In this document: one piece after another, positions 10,017 to 21,425 of the stretch | How the letters are laid out: each line of letters opens with the position of its first letter | Position numbering within the stretch: position 1 is the stretch's first letter | From: Triatoma infestans | Taxonomy: Eukaryota > Arthropoda > Insecta > Hemiptera > Reduviidae | DNA: 64,000 bases | NCBI GenBank assembly: GCA_011037195.1 | Contig: JAAEAF010001967.1 | Location: 62,001 to 126,000 of the forward strand | Reading direction: 5' to 3' | Program-made: the position numbers and the translations under genes | The notes under the pieces: generated by a model | Database searches by the model: none | The model's input: the letters and a program-made list of their open reading frames with translations, nothing else | Told to the model about the DNA's origin: nothing

Positions 10017-10215
10017 GCCTCTCCAGTAATTACACGGAACGTAATGTTTATAAATTTGTTTATTTTAAGTATTATTATTTGATCATAAGATATAATAAGA
10101 AAGACTCAATAATATTTTGTGAAAAACATATTTAGTGTCCTACTTAAGATATTGAGCCTCAGCTAAGTTTAATCAAATGACATTTTGAATGAACTGAAAG
10201 ATTGAGACAGTTTAT
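9481..10215. other. AT-rich spacer with TA and poly-T tracts
   Basis: Contains a TA run at 9864-9879 followed by a short CA run, and a poly-T tract at about 9987-10014. No gene is supported; the open frame across the poly-T is phenylalanine-rich noise. Confidence 0.45.
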
Positions 10216-10410
10216 AGATTTATTAAAGGAAAACTTTGGTGTGTGAATCATTCACACAACTTTCTCTTACTGCGGTTAGCACAATATTCTATAACTGACA
10301 AATATTTAGAGTTAAAATTTTACTCATTTGAGCGCCAGCGCCAATTAATACAATGAAATGAAAGTGATAACGTTTATATTTGTGCAGTTTAAAATTGAGC
10401 TATGAACTAT
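10216..10410 (+). repeat. DL repeat, 5' end only
   Basis: Well-preserved 5' end: GTGTGAATCATTCACAC hairpin, then AACTTTCTCTTACTGCGG and TTAGCAC. It continues into the AAAGTGATAACGTTTATAT block and then breaks off. Confidence 0.7.
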
Positions 10411-10665
10411 GGTTCAGAAGTCATATTGTGGCGATCTATAGTACGGTTTTCTAAAACTTTGGGCTTTGTTTTGAAGCACACACCATGAACTAAATGATCC
10501 CAAAGCATCATTCTATGATATAGAGATCTTGCTGCAAAAAGGATGTCATTAGACTTGAGGCCATTCATTTTTTTACGAGATTTTAACAAGTACTTTTCTT
10601 TCATTGGCTCAAAGTTTTACTACTCTGGGGTTTAGAAAATTGTGGGCTATATTTTTAAAGATACT
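10411..10665. other. Unassigned AT-rich sequence
   Basis: No supportable feature. A 65-residue minus-strand frame has no recognisable motif. Confidence 0.35.
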
Positions 10666-11066
10666 TATAATAGGTTTTAGAAGGAAAGAAATTAGTGAGG
10701 AAAGGTTTTTGAGAAATAAGTTAGAATGAATGCTGAACACGTTATAATAAAATAGAGACACAAAACTGCTAGGACTTCACACGTAAACAGAAATTAAGTA
10801 GTGAGAGATTTAGAGTGAGTAAAGAGAAGGGTAGTAGTTAGTTGCTGACGCGTTGTAATTGCTGTATAAACTGTTGTAAAGACTGTCCCTTGTAAGCGCA
10901 GTGCAGCTATATATATATATATACAGAGTCTACCACTCTAGTCTGGCCTAAGTAGCGAGTGAGATTCTCAATTTTGTGTCTTTCGTAAAATTGAGTGAGT
11001 ATCTCAATTTTGTATCTTTCTCTCTGCTTTAGATCCCTCTCTACGGATCCTATTACAATACTGAAT
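10666..11066. mobile_element. MITE, copy 1 (GGATCC-end family)
   Basis: Right end GGATCCTATTACA at about 11046-11058; left end TATAATAGGTTTTAGAAGG at about 10667 is a decayed inverted match. The interior shares with the copies at 27675 and 41684: GAAATTAGTGAGGAAAGG, GAGAAGGGTAGTAGTTAG, CTGTATAAACTGTT, and CCACTCTAGTCTGGCCTA. Contains a TA run at 10908-10921. No coding capacity. Confidence 0.7.
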
Positions 11067-11149
11067 AGTGAAATTGATTGTCTATAGACCCTCTTGCTGC
11101 CATTCCATTCCATGTACCTACTACACGCAAACTGTGAGGTTTATTATCT

Positions 11150-11412
11150 TTCGATAGTTGCTTTCTATAAAACACATACACCTGCCAACAACGACATCAT
11201 CACAAGAATTTGTAATTAATGGAATGATTATGTACCTCGTGATGTTGATTTCTAAATGTCTACTTTGCTTAAACAAATATTTAAATAGTTATGGATAAGC
11301 TTATTGACTTTTATATCTTATTTTATGGATATATATTTTTTGTAGTACGAGTATTGTTGTACCTACTTGAGCCATTTTTGGCGTTTGCCGTTAAATAAAT
11401 AAATAAATATAC
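11150..11412 (+). mobile_element. LINE 3'-UTR remnant with AAAT tail
   Basis: The segment ends GGCGTTTGCCGTTAAATAAATAAATAAATA at 11379-11409, a short tandem tail of the type that closes many insect LINE 3' ends. No coding part remains. The 5' boundary is a guess. Confidence 0.4.
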
Positions 11413-12045
11413 ATTCTCAATGTAAAGAAAATCGTTTTTTTTTGGAGAAAATGCAAAAAAGAAACCACAAAAATCCATCCTGTAATGTCGCACTTTTCGT
11501 CAAATTTGGAGTTCTTGCATTGCTTCCAGTATACCACGATATTATGTAGATCCAACAGATCATTATCACTTCAACAAAATGGTTATGTAGACGAATGATT
11601 AAACGTTGTTGCTACCACAGAAATCCTCAAAAAATGTCAATATTTCTCGGAAAACTGATAAAAGTGATAAGCAATTATTTGTGTAGACAGAACACCAAGT
11701 TTAAAGAAAAATTGTTACAAACATTTTCGAAAAAAAGAACATTCAGTAAAGCCACATTTCTGGTTTGATCGATTTGGACCAAAATCTTATTCCCCTGGTG
11801 GTAAAACGAAATATCAAGGATGAACTTTCTACGATTTTCCATTTTTAATTTATGCTGATCCAGAGAACCAATTTCTAAAACCTCTTCAATTTGGACCTCC
11901 AAAACGGACCGCCAAACATGTAGGCAGATCCGGTGAAAGCTCAATTTATAAAATTTGATACGTTCGTAGAACTTCCTCTTCCTGGCAGAGAGAGAAACTA
12001 AAAAAGAATCGTTAAAGTTATACTTCTTCAAACGATTTTTTTTTT
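11413..12045 (+). repeat. DL repeat, no clear 5' end
   Basis: Starts abruptly at AATGTAAAGAAAATCG. It contains AACTGATAAAAGTGATAAGC (11653), ACATTCAGTAAAGCCACATT (11740) and a GGTTTGATCGATTTGGACC block, in family order. The 118-residue minus-strand frame here is a shadow of the repeat. Confidence 0.65.
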
Positions 12046-12059
12046 TTTTTAATTTAGAA

Positions 12060-12490
12060 TATTAGCAATGCATTTAATGTACATTAATTTTATATATAGG
12101 GGATACAACGATATTCTGAGCTTGCGCGGCACTTTACAGGTCAGCTAAACTTCGCAACACGCTCAGAACTTTCCAAAAAAATCAATTTTCCCATTAACAG
12201 TGATAGTCTTTTAAGTGTGAAGTTAGTATTGGATGTTTAAAGATAATCTTCGAAGTTATTTGTCTTTAAAAATGGCGAAAAAGGGTGTGAAGAGATTTTA
12301 GTAAAAAGCACACTTCCGGTTGATAGATTTGTCGGAAACCTTCGACAAGTCAGATACACTGGTGGTACATATTCGGAATATTAAGCCGGCGCCATTTCTA
12401 TTTTTAGATTCCCCACATTCACATATAAAACACATAAAGACTATTCGTTAAAAATCATATTTCCTCTCTTATTTCCATTGCTGAACGGAA
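12060..12490 (+). repeat. DL repeat fragment
   Basis: Contains AAAATCAATTTTCCC (12177), a GATGTTTAAAGATAATC block and CACACTTCCGGTTGATAGATTT (12310), then a CATTCGTTAAAAATCATATT-like block near 12440. It lies in tandem with the preceding copy. Confidence 0.6.
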
Positions 12491-13080
12491 GTCCAAGCCA
12501 TAGATACTAGACACAAGACATGTGTTACACAATGGAATTATGTGCGAGTAAACCAAACAAATCTTAACTAAGTTTTAGCAAGTATACAGCAGAAGAGCAA
12601 AGGGACTGAATAACAAGAGTCTGTACTCTGGAGAAGGCGGTATATAGTGCTCAACCAAATAGGAAGTGCCGCAATTTACACTAACTGTGTTCATCCTGTA
12701 TATCATATATACAAACAGACACACGTTACAAGTATGTATATATATTTATGTGAGAAGGTCTTGTAGTGCATATTTTATCTCTTTTACAACATTCTCTCAG
12801 CAATTTCTTACTTTTTTCTTTTGCAACGCAGATTTATTATCTCATGAAAATTTTTAATTTAAAAAACTAAAAATGAATCTAGTGACTCTTTTGATAGACC
12901 TTCTCACGCTAAATCTCAGCTTTTAGTATGAAAAGAGTAGAAAAAAAAAACCTTGAAGAAGCTTTAAACAGCTCCAGAAACCATGGAATTTTTTCATCAG
13001 CAACGTAACTATTGCAACGAGAGTTCCATAATCTCATAATAATAATATAATTTTTACTGATTGATTATTTTTATTATTAT
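12491..13080. other. Spacer, no gene seen
   Basis: Unassigned AT-rich sequence ending in AAT/TTA-rich DNA at 13034-13083, which is probably the 3' tail of the adjoining minus-strand LINE fragment. Confidence 0.4.
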
Positions 13081-13533
13081 CATTCATTGGGGAAGGACCA
13101 AACCCTGCAATGGTGTTTCTCCCACCATTTCACAAACTCTACAAAAGTATCTGGCATGAGCCCTATATTCGTAGAAGTGTCGCCTTAAACCACAGTATCC
13201 ATATCTGGAAGCTAGACACAGATCTACAAAGACAACCAAAGACACACCAAAGCAGGCTCGGAATCCATGAAGGAGAGAGAGGTGCAAATTTTTGGCAAAC
13301 CTATCTACCTCTTCATTCTCCAAGATTCCCATATTTATGACCTCGTACCCACACGGAAAAAACACATACTTAGAGGAAGAATATTCCAGTCTTCTAGAAC
13401 CATTCAGTATGAAATTGGAAGTGAAGATACATGAATTCGTGCTTTTAACGCGGCAGTTGGCTGTCCGAGTTGATACAAACACCTTGTAAGTTATCAGAGA
13501 CATTTTCCGTGGTAGCCTGCTTCATTTTGTGGT

Positions 13534-13571
13534 CATCGACCGGTTTCGGGCGTTCGCCCATCTTCAGGATG
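13534..13571 (-). ncRNA. Hammerhead ribozyme, intact core (copy D left arm)
   Basis: On the minus strand: CAUC (13571-13568), CUGAAGA (13567-13561), U, GGGC-GAAC-GCCC, GAAA (13547-13544), CCGG, GUC (13540-13538), GAUG (13537-13534). All conserved core bases are present. Confidence 0.7.
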
Positions 13572-13678
13572 CATTTTGTCAGACATTGTGATAGCAGAGA
13601 CTTTCACAGAGCAAATTTTGTTGATACGCAAATTTTACTCTGTACAAATTTTATGTTGTCACACTGTCTGACAAAACG

Positions 13679-13716
13679 CATCCTGAAGATGGGCGAACGC
13701 CCGAAACCGGTCGATG
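13679..13716 (+). ncRNA. Hammerhead ribozyme, intact core (copy D right arm)
   Basis: CAUC 13679-13682, CUGAAGA 13683-13689, U, GGGC-GAAC-GCCC, GAAA 13703-13706, CCGG, GUC ending 13712, GAUG 13713-13716. It is the mirror of the left arm, so a transcript of either strand holds one sense and one antisense ribozyme that can pair with each other. Confidence 0.7.
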
Positions 13717-13929
13717 ACCACAAAATGAAGCACGCTACCATGGAAAATGTCTCTGATGCTTTCCAGCTCTGCAGAATCAACCACCACAACAACCTTTGAA
13801 GTTAGTATTACGTACCCGTTCATCTACAATAGAACAGAAATAGCAAAAATCTCAGCCTGGAAAGCAGTGGTCCATTCATTAAGAAATATTGCCATCAGAA
13901 ATAGGCTCATCACAAAAAACAAAAAACTT

Positions 13930-14575
13930 GACAGACTACAATGCCCCCTCAATAATTTCAGAAAAATGTTTCAGATAAAAGTGATACGATTCTATCTCTG
14001 TAACAAGAATTCCATGTTTAAAGAAAATCGTTGCAACCGTTTTCGACCAAATACCAATAATCTCTAAAACCAATTTTGTAAAATTCCACTTCCGGTTTTA
14101 ACCAATTTTCTTCAAATTTGGATTAATACCAATGAGTATAATAGTGTTTCTACAGAACTCCCAAAAATATTTTCTCAAGAAAATGTTTCAAATAAAAGTG
14201 ATAGGGATTTATGTGGGTAGAAAGTAGGTATTTGAAGTTTAAAGAAATTCGTTGGAGCCAATTTCGAGGAAATCAGGAAAAAGTGGGAAAAAAAACTTTC
14301 CGCAAATATGCACTTACTGCTGATGGATTTTGCCCGAAATCTTCGGATCTGGTGGTGGATAGTAGTGCCTAAAACGGAATACCAAATTTGAGCTTACGGC
14401 GCGACTTTTCGTTTTTGAGACATTCTGTTATATATATATATTCAGACCATTCGCTAAAAAAATTTTTTCGTATTCAGGGGACTCCAAAACATGTATTTTT
14501 AATGAAACCCTAATTCGGAAACTAGCACGATCGCAATACCATTTGTAAGAGAAAGAAAAAAGATCAACAAATCAA
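13930..14575 (+). repeat. DL repeat, both internal halves visible
   Basis: The first half has AATGTTTCAGATAAAAGTG (13964) and CCACTTCCGGTTTTAACC (14086). The second half, about 220 bp later, has AATGTTTCAAATAAAAGTG (14182) and GATGGATTTTGCCCG. A TA microsatellite lies at 14429-14441, and the 3' end is ATCGCAATACC...TTTGTAAGAGAAAG (14548-14571). This copy best shows that DL contains an internal direct duplication. Confidence 0.8.
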
Positions 14576-15454
14576 CTGGATTGGACTTCCCTATATTTTT
14601 ATATAATTTAAAGCGAAAGAATTACTGAGAAAATTCCTGGTTTGAAAACTTCTGTCAGATAGGATTTTTTAATAATTACAGGAAGAGAGAGAGACGTGTC
14701 AATGTTTCACACTCTGGATTGTATCTCACCTATTATTATTATTATTATTATTATTAAAAAACACAATTTTACTTATTAAAAATTATTTCTGGATAAAGTG
14801 AATAGCACCCCAAATTCACAATTAGCCCACATAATTAACATCTATTCAGAAATGTAATCATGAACATATTCTGCAATTAAAAAAATGATGTGAAATGTTT
14901 GGAATGAATGAAATGAATATATACAATGTACGATGACTCATATGTCATGTTTAATTTAAAAATATCTAAAATTAATAGGGTGGTGGGGGACAGGATGTTA
15001 ATTTAGGAGGGGAGGACAAAATATTTACATTAAAAAGTTTTTTTTTGTACAAAATGAATGGCTATTGTTTACTTTAAAAAAAAACTAATAAAATTAAAAT
15101 AATAAATAATAATAAAACATGTTGTGAAGGCCATTTGGAGGAGTTCGTAGACCCAGTTCTAATCATGGCAAGGACATGTGATCATATTTAAAGACTATTA
15201 ATAATCTCTTTTCTTTTTTCTTTTTTTATTCTTTTAATTTCGCAAGTATTATAATCTAACAGTTAAATAATTAACTAACTGAAATATGAAAATATGAAGT
15301 GAAACACTATTACTCCAATTAGTAAAATATAATAAAGAAATTTTCTCAAAAACATTGCAACGTTACAACGTTTTAGTTGGGCTGGTTATAAAAATGTTAG
15401 TGGGGATCTTACTTGTATATCTGAACGGCTTTATGTGGAGAGCTCTATGTGAAA
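14576..15454. other. AT-rich spacer with TTA microsatellite
   Basis: TTA repeat at about 14731-14755. Otherwise AT-rich with no gene or element boundary that I can support. Confidence 0.45.
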
Positions 15455-15636
15455 ACCAACAAAGCTTGTGCAAATTTAATTTTTAACTAAATGACGAGAG
15501 GTTCACCCAAACTCAAGTTTCTACTAAATTTTCTCAGGATGTTAACTAATCAGAAACCCCTTTATGAATGGTTTTTTTCAGTTTTCGCGATTTTCTTAAA
15601 ATTGGTTCGAAACGAATTTCTTTAATCTATTAATAA
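15455..15636 (-). repeat. DL repeat, part left of the LINE insertion
   Basis: The reverse complement reads GATTAAAGAAATTCGTTTCG, AACCAATTTTAAGAAAATCG and CGAAAACTGAAAAAAACC. This is the direct continuation of the DL part at 18090-18430, so both belong to one copy split by the LINE between them. Confidence 0.65.
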
Positions 15637-18100
15637 TAATAATGTTTATTTCTTAGCAAAATATATACATATTTTAACAATTTAAAATAAAAGATAAAAC
15701 ACTATTCTGCTTGGAGAGTTCTCCGTCTGCAGAGTTGCTTTTTATATAGATAACTTAAACGCTTCAACTAAAAAAATAAAAAAATTTTTTTTCTCTTTTT
15801 TTTTTTAAATAATTAAAATGACAAATAAAATTCAAATTTCAAGAAGGCGTTAACATTAAAACTAAATACAAAAACTAAATACAGTGCAACCTTATTAATC
15901 ATAATTAAACTCCTTTATTAAAAAGGTTCTATAACTCAAGGCTTCTTTCAAAAAACAACACAGATTCAACCAATTTACACCATTTAAAACATCACACAAT
16001 TCACTTTCGGTGAGCTTATGTTTAGCAAAATAATTAAATCTGTATGGGGCGAGGATTGGACAGACAGCAATAAAGTGTACAATATCCTCAACCTGTTGTA
16101 AATTGCAAAGCGAGCACAGCTGACATACCTCACTGTTGAAAGGTCTGTAATTCAAACTTAGTGATTCAGTTCTTGCTTTCAGTATTACCCTAGCATCCTC
16201 AAAAGATCTGTTTGCTAAATAATCAATATTATACCTTAATTTAGGATAAATTTTGATATTTTGCTTGTCTTGCTTTTAATTCACACTTTAACTTTTCATC
16301 AGTTTCTATTTTGGTTAATAGATTATTTAAGGTTACCTTCCACTGTTCGACAGCATCTCCACAAAATTCATTCAATGTCATTTGATACTGAGTACAGAGA
16401 TGCTTCCACTCTGTAAACCAGCCAATGTTTTTCTCAATAATATTAATAGCAATCAATTTAGGTAATCTAGAGTCCGGTAGTTTAAGTAATTTTAATTTGT
16501 ATTTAAAATGTAAACCTAAAGTATATATATACATACTATTGAAACCTAATTCCAAATTGAAGATGTAATTTGAGGTATTAACAGGGAGCTGAAATAATTT
16601 TTTGATAAAAAATCTCTGCAGCCTTTCGACGTACTTTCTATAGCCCCATACTTGAGCTGCATAGCACATAATGGTTCTCGATGTAGCGTAAAATAATTTA
16701 TACTTTGAATTCGTTGGAATATTAGGATTAGCTATTAATTTGGACCAAGTTGAGTTTAATCCAAATTTAGCCACTTTCAACTTTTCATTTAAATGTGTGT
16801 CAAATTTTAACGAAGGTGTTAAATGGACTCCTAAATATTTATAATGATCAACAATTTCTATGTTTTGGTCATCAAATTTCCAATTCTCATTTTTCCCGTG
16901 TCTTCCCCCTTTTGTTCTGCAGATTAAAATTTGTCTAAATTTACTATCAGACCCCAAGTTTTACAATAATTACTTAGTGCATTTATCATTTGTTGTAGAG
17001 TTGCCGGTTTATCCGAAATCAACACTATATCGTCTGCGTATAACAGTACGCGAACATTTGTATTTCCGACATACAATCCACCGCCTATTTCATCTGCCAA
17101 ATCATTTAAATAAATTGAAAAGAGCGTTGGGGACAGAAGACAGCCCTGTTTAACACCAGTGAATGTGTTAAAAAATTCTGACATCCCTTGTTCACTCCAA
17201 ACAGCCGCTCGGGTATCGTCGTATAGTCTCCGTATTGTATTTATAAATTTGATGGATAGGCCGATAAGTGCTAATTTATAAAATAATAAATTTCTCGATA
17301 TACAATCAAAGGCGGATTTAAAATCTACAAAGAATTAGTAAACTTTGTTGTGTCCCTTCTCTTCTAATTTCAATTTTACTAAATTAACAAGACTGAAAAT
17401 ATTATCTGTTGTAGAGTATTCTTTCCTAAATCCCGCCTGATATTCGGATATTATATTGTGATTATCGAGCCACGACGTAAGTCTGTTTAACAGTAGGCCT
17501 GTAAATAGCTTCGCCTCCACATCGATAAAAGATATGCCCCTAGAGTTTGACACCAGTTTCATATCACCTTTTTTATGCAACGGGAAAATTAATGCATCTT
17601 TAAAATTTGAGGGGATATTCCCAGTTTCGTATATTTTATTGAAAAGCGAAATTAATTTATTCCACAAAAAATTTTTTGCATTCTTAAAAAACTCAGATGG
17701 AATTCTATTAATTCCTGGTGCTTTTCCATTTTTAGCCTTATTTAATACCGCCTGTAGTTCGGAAATTGTAAAATCGTTATCCAGCGCAGGATCGGTTATT
17801 GAAGGTTCAGCATATAGTACCACCGGCGCAACTACACATGGATTATATAGCTTCTCAAAAAATAATTTAAATTCTTCAGCTCCAATGTTAATACCACAGA
17901 TGTAAGTCTTTTTTTTTAAATATTTTAATCTTCTCCCAGAACTGTTTGGAATCTTTAACACTTTTGAAATTATCTATTACTGAGTTATAAAATTCGGATT
18001 GTTTTGACTGACAAAGCTGTTTATATTTCTTTTTACCGTCCACATACATCTTTTTAATTGCTATAGAGTTAGTTTTCCTATACACATTTAGCAAATTAAA
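15637..18100 (-). mobile_element. LINE-B1: 5'-truncated non-LTR retrotransposon inside a DL repeat
   Basis: About 2.46 kb on the minus strand: part of ORF2 from before the reverse transcriptase to the C-terminal zinc knuckle, then a 3' UTR ending in ATT repeats at 15628-15645. Endonuclease and ORF1 are absent. The 5' junction lies near 18090-18110, where DL sequence (TTCAAATAAAAGTGATA on the minus strand) gives way to coding sequence. No clean target duplication could be read, so the junctions are approximate. Confidence 0.8.
15895..18100 (-). pseudogene. Non-LTR reverse transcriptase, decayed
   Basis: Copies LINE RNA into DNA at the target site. Motifs in order on the minus strand: KNGKAPGINRIPSEFF (start of the domain, 17961-17335 frame), ALIFPLHKKGD, NSRGISFIDVEAKLF, YQAGFRKEYSTTDNIFSL, VDFKSAFDCI (block A), GVKQGCLLSPTLFSIYLNDL (block B), LLYADDIVLIS (YADD active site), YKYLGVHL (thumb), and a C-terminal C-x2-C...H-x4-C knuckle at 15895-16155. 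Lesions: frameshift at an A run near 17909-17917, a TAA just before block A near 17335, and frameshifts near 16945 and 16245. The catalytic residues remain but the gene is dead. RTE/CR1-like clade is likely; a tree would be needed. Confidence 0.85.
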
Positions 18101-18430
18101 AACTTTTCTTCGTATACTATCTGCGGGCACGTATATCACTTTTATTTGAAGTATTTTTCGAAGAAAATTGATTTTTTGGATGAGTTGTAGGGGAAGCAGC
18201 AACACATTAAGGGGTTTTCTTTAACACATTAAGAACATTTCTGGAATGTGAAATTTCACAAAAAAAATGGTTAACCACAAGTGCAACATTCACAGGATAG
18301 GTTTTTCGAGTTTTTTTTTTTTTAATTTTCTCAAAAATGGTTCTAAATATTTTCTTTGTATTTCGTTGAAAACACATTTATTTGCTAATAATGTTTCCGG
18401 AAAAATAGTAAAATTTCGAATGTTATGTGA
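18090..18430 (-). repeat. DL repeat, part right of the LINE insertion
   Basis: The reverse complement has TTCCGGAAACATTATTAGC, AAGAAAATATTTAGAACC, a CAACTCATCCAAAAAATC block and TTCAAATAAAAGTGATA, in DL order up to the LINE junction. Confidence 0.65.
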
Positions 18431-19037
18431 TCAATATTATTAGCACAACCTACATCGCGTTGCACTACCATCAGTCAGGTAGGTCATGACCAACTATAAC
18501 TTCCCGCTTTTTCACACGATATCTGTGGTCAACACCAACTTTGCTCTGACGGGAACCCTGAATTCTCGCACTAAAGGCTAATGCACTAATCACTAGATCA
18601 ACGCATGAAGGTTTCTTTATATTTATGTTAGAACAAATGAATAAAATCTGAAATTTAAATTCTAGCTAGGACAAGCTATTATATAATCTAACTAGGATTC
18701 ATAATTCAGTAGCCGTTGAAATTTATATATAATATATATCTTTATTATTGCAAATATGACATACATTTTATATATATACGTATATATATAAAACTAGTTC
18801 TATAAATAAAATAAAATATAGCGTTGTAAGTTGCATTGAGAATGTTGCAACCTCGCTGTAATTACACAGCGCTGAACGCTAAAATGTGCTAAACATTATC
18901 ACGCTTGACTGCAACACGTGGAATTTGTTTGCCTTGTCAGTACAACTGCATCTTTTGCTGGATTTAATATATATTATTTTTTTCTCACTCCACTAAGCTT
19001 GGTTAGAAAGGATTATATATATATATATATGTATCTG

Positions 19038-19083
<46 letters not shown>

Positions 19084-19404
19084 CAAAAAAAAGTTATGTT
19101 CATTTAGGGAATGATTTATATTATTGAACTTATATATATAAACTGTATCTCCACTGTCATGAATAAAAATGGGGGTAAAAATGAATATGTAGTATAGGAT
19201 GAGTTAAGAATTTATCTAGCAATTAACAACATTTGATGCATTTTGTATTTGACCAAAACCTAGCAAAGTAAATATAATATATCTATAGTAAATATAATAC
19301 ATCTAAAGTAATAAAGCTACAGTAAATGCCATACACCCATCATTTTTTTCATATTTATGTAATCTTCGGTAAGGATCAGAGTTTGTAGTCGTTTGTGTGG
19401 AGGA
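18431..19404. other. AT-rich spacer with TA and TG microsatellites
   Basis: TA-rich tracts at 18725-18790, 19015-19030 and 19038-19048, and a TG run at 19049-19081. The open frame across the TG/TA repeats has no protein meaning. No gene is seen. Confidence 0.5.
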
Positions 19405-19915
19405 TTTTATAATGGATGTGAGAAGGAGAGAGAATTAGATGAGAGAAAAGTTGGGAATGAAGAAGAAGAAATAACTAAATGATATGTATTATGAATATGA
19501 AAAACAAAATTATATAAATATAAAATATTTAATAATTATTTAAAATATATAAATAATTATATAAATATAAATTATATAATATATATAAAAATATATATTA
19601 TGTACTATGAAACATTGTATAATGAATAGAACACACAAAGTGCAAGGACTTTACAGTTAAATAGAAGTTAGGTAGCGAGAGAATAATAAAGAGACAGAAT
19701 GGCTGAGGTTGACTATAAGTTGCAGACTGGGATGTATTATTGTAAGGGCGTTGTAAAAACTGTCCTGAACTGTTCTGCCTTCGGTCTATTTATACGAATC
19801 GAACTCTTCCTTCCTAATCTGGCCTAGGTGGGGAGTAATTAACGTTTTATTCATTTTATGCCTGCTTTTTCGCTCTTTGGACCCTATGAATCTTTAATGA
19901 TTCGGATCCCATCAC
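19405..19915. mobile_element. MITE, copy 2 (diverged)
   Basis: Shares with the other copies CAAGGACTTTACAGTTAAATAG, AAGTTAGGTAGCGAGAGA, TAATCTGGCCTAGG and the right end CGGATCCCATCACA at 19902-19914. The left end GTGTGGAGGATTTTATAATGG is a poor inverted match. An AT-only stretch at 19500-19600 appears to be an expansion within it. Confidence 0.55.
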
Positions 19916-20132
19916 ATATTTATTTTATCCTGATCTAATAGAACTCTTTAAAATCACATGTAAGTTAAAAAAAAAAAAATACATTTTACTATAAAATTTC
20001 TTAATTTTCATGAAAAATGTCATACAAATGTACAAAAACCAACCGCGTAATATTATTCGAAAAAATGCAAGTATTAGCTGGGGAAACTGGCCCCCATTAT
20101 CCCAACTGGGGAGACTATCATTGTGTGCTCAC

Positions 20133-20174
<42 letters not shown>

Positions 20175-20385
20175 TGAAAATGTTATGTTGTTAATGATGT
20201 TAAACAGGAGCCTGCAAGGGCAGGACGCTAAACATCGCTGAAGTTATGGCTAATCCACTACACCAGATTAAAACTGGACTATCATTATGGTACTAAATAT
20301 ACATATATTAATTAATATAGTATAATACATCTTTTTATAATATACGTTAATACATTAATTAATTATATGCCTTAATAATAATTAA
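19916..20385. repeat. Spacer with long TA microsatellite
   Basis: TA run at 20135-20172, about 19 units. The frame crossing it encodes alternating Ile/Tyr and is noise. The rest is AT-rich. Confidence 0.7.
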
Positions 20386-20589
20386 TTATGCGTACTGGAC
20401 TCCCACGCGGAGGACCCGGGTTGGAATCCAGCTGTGCTACCCTTAGATTTTTTCTTCCTAGGAGCCTCTACAGCTCACTGTCCGGTGTTGACAGTGTTGT
20501 CTGTGACGAAAGAACACTGTCCGGAGGCCGGCAGTGCACGAGAAGGCTCCGGGCCCCAGTGACCATAGATATTGACGCGCCTTAAATTA

Positions 20590-20632
<43 letters not shown>
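20386..20632 (+). mobile_element. tRNA-derived SINE, 5'-truncated, AAT tail
   Basis: A GC-rich block in AT-rich DNA. ACTCCCACGCGGAG near 20398-20412 can form an anticodon-like stem-loop. GGGTTGGAATCC at 20419-20430 is one base from the Pol III B-box consensus. A unique body follows, then an (AAT)n tail at 20588-20630. The A-box half is missing. The open frame over the block is probably a by-product of its GC content. Confidence 0.55.
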
Positions 20633-20754
20633 TAAAATAATTAATTATATTCCGATTTCCTTTTTAACTCTCTCTGTCTTTCTAAACTATCGCAAAGACA
20701 AAAAACTGCATAAAAAAAATATTCTAACGGCTATAAGACGAATAAATTATTATG

Positions 20755-21425
20755 ATCGTGTCAAATTTCTGAAATAGAGTATTTTACCAGAAATATATGG
20801 TTTAGTGTACGGTTTGAGTGCTCCTAGTGTCGGCAAAAATGGTTTTTAGAAATTGGTCTGTATGTGTGTTTGTGTGTGTGTGTGTGTGTGTATGTGTGGT
20901 CAGCATATACTCATAAAACGGAAAATCACAGGAAGCTAAAACTTTGTATTTCTTTTAAGGTTCTATCAGCGGACGTGACAATGGAGGTTTTTGTCAAAAA
21001 CACTTGGACGTCCGATTTTACTGAATAAATTTTTACTTTCTCTTCTCTTTCTCTTCAGTTTTTAACTGTGATTTTCTTAAAAAACGGCTCCAACGATTTT
21101 CGTAAATCTTGGTCGATCAAACTAATCACATAAAAAGGAGTTACAACTTTTATTTTGAAACATTTTGCAGAGAAAATTCATTTATGTTATGGGTTGAAAT
21201 CAACGTTTCCACTAAAGTGTCATTTCAACATATTATACGATTCTATCATCTATATAATATTAATAAAAGTTTAATATTAGCCCAAAATATATTATCAGTT
21301 ATAATGTGAAATTTGGAACTCACTAATAAACGTATAAATAAATCATAAATCAATAATAATGTAAAGTGCAATAAGAGAAAGTTTTAAGAGTGTAAAAGAA
21401 GATTGGTAAAAGAAGATTTTTTTTT
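20755..21425 (-). repeat. DL repeat, near full length, short form
   Basis: Minus strand. The 5' end is at about 21410 (ACTTTCTCTTATTGCACTTT). It then has AATGTTTCAAAATAAAAG and a centre with TTCCGTTTTATGAGTATATG, a TG microsatellite at 20862-20890, and the 3' part ending in GAAATTTGACACGATCATAA at 20756. The terminal palindrome is lost. Confidence 0.7.

Larger units (their letters stand above)
13494..13792 (+). mobile_element. Hammerhead foldback retroposon, copy D
   Basis: 299-bp element with long inverted arms, left about 13497-13615 and right about 13640-13757, plus the 3' tail TTTCCAGCTCTGCAG... The flanks CCTTGTAAGTTA (13482-13493) and CCTTTGAAGTTA (13793-13804) are a 12-bp duplication with a GT/TG swap. 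It interrupts the LINE RNase H fragment, whose frame resumes on the far side. Both arms keep an intact ribozyme core. Confidence 0.85.
13084..13920 (-). pseudogene. LINE RNase H and C-terminal fragment, split by a foldback
   Basis: Minus-strand remnant of an RNase H-bearing LINE polyprotein, related to the one at 3746-4486. From the 5' side: WTTAFQAEIFAI with the catalytic Glu at about 13830-13870, then the foldback insertion, then FTSNFILN...SSKY leading to a decayed PGHE-like segment, NEEVDRFAKN, and near the end YFCRVCEMVGETPLQGLVLP, the C-x2-C...ET end. The catalytic Asp region is mutated (STRTA where SDSQA is expected). The left part is one 140-residue open frame from 13503 that begins inside the foldback. 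5'-truncated and not functional. Confidence 0.7.

Noticed and set aside
13084..13503. Intact 139-residue host gene
   Set aside because: It reads as a decayed LINE RNase H/zinc-knuckle fragment, with its start inside foldback copy D.
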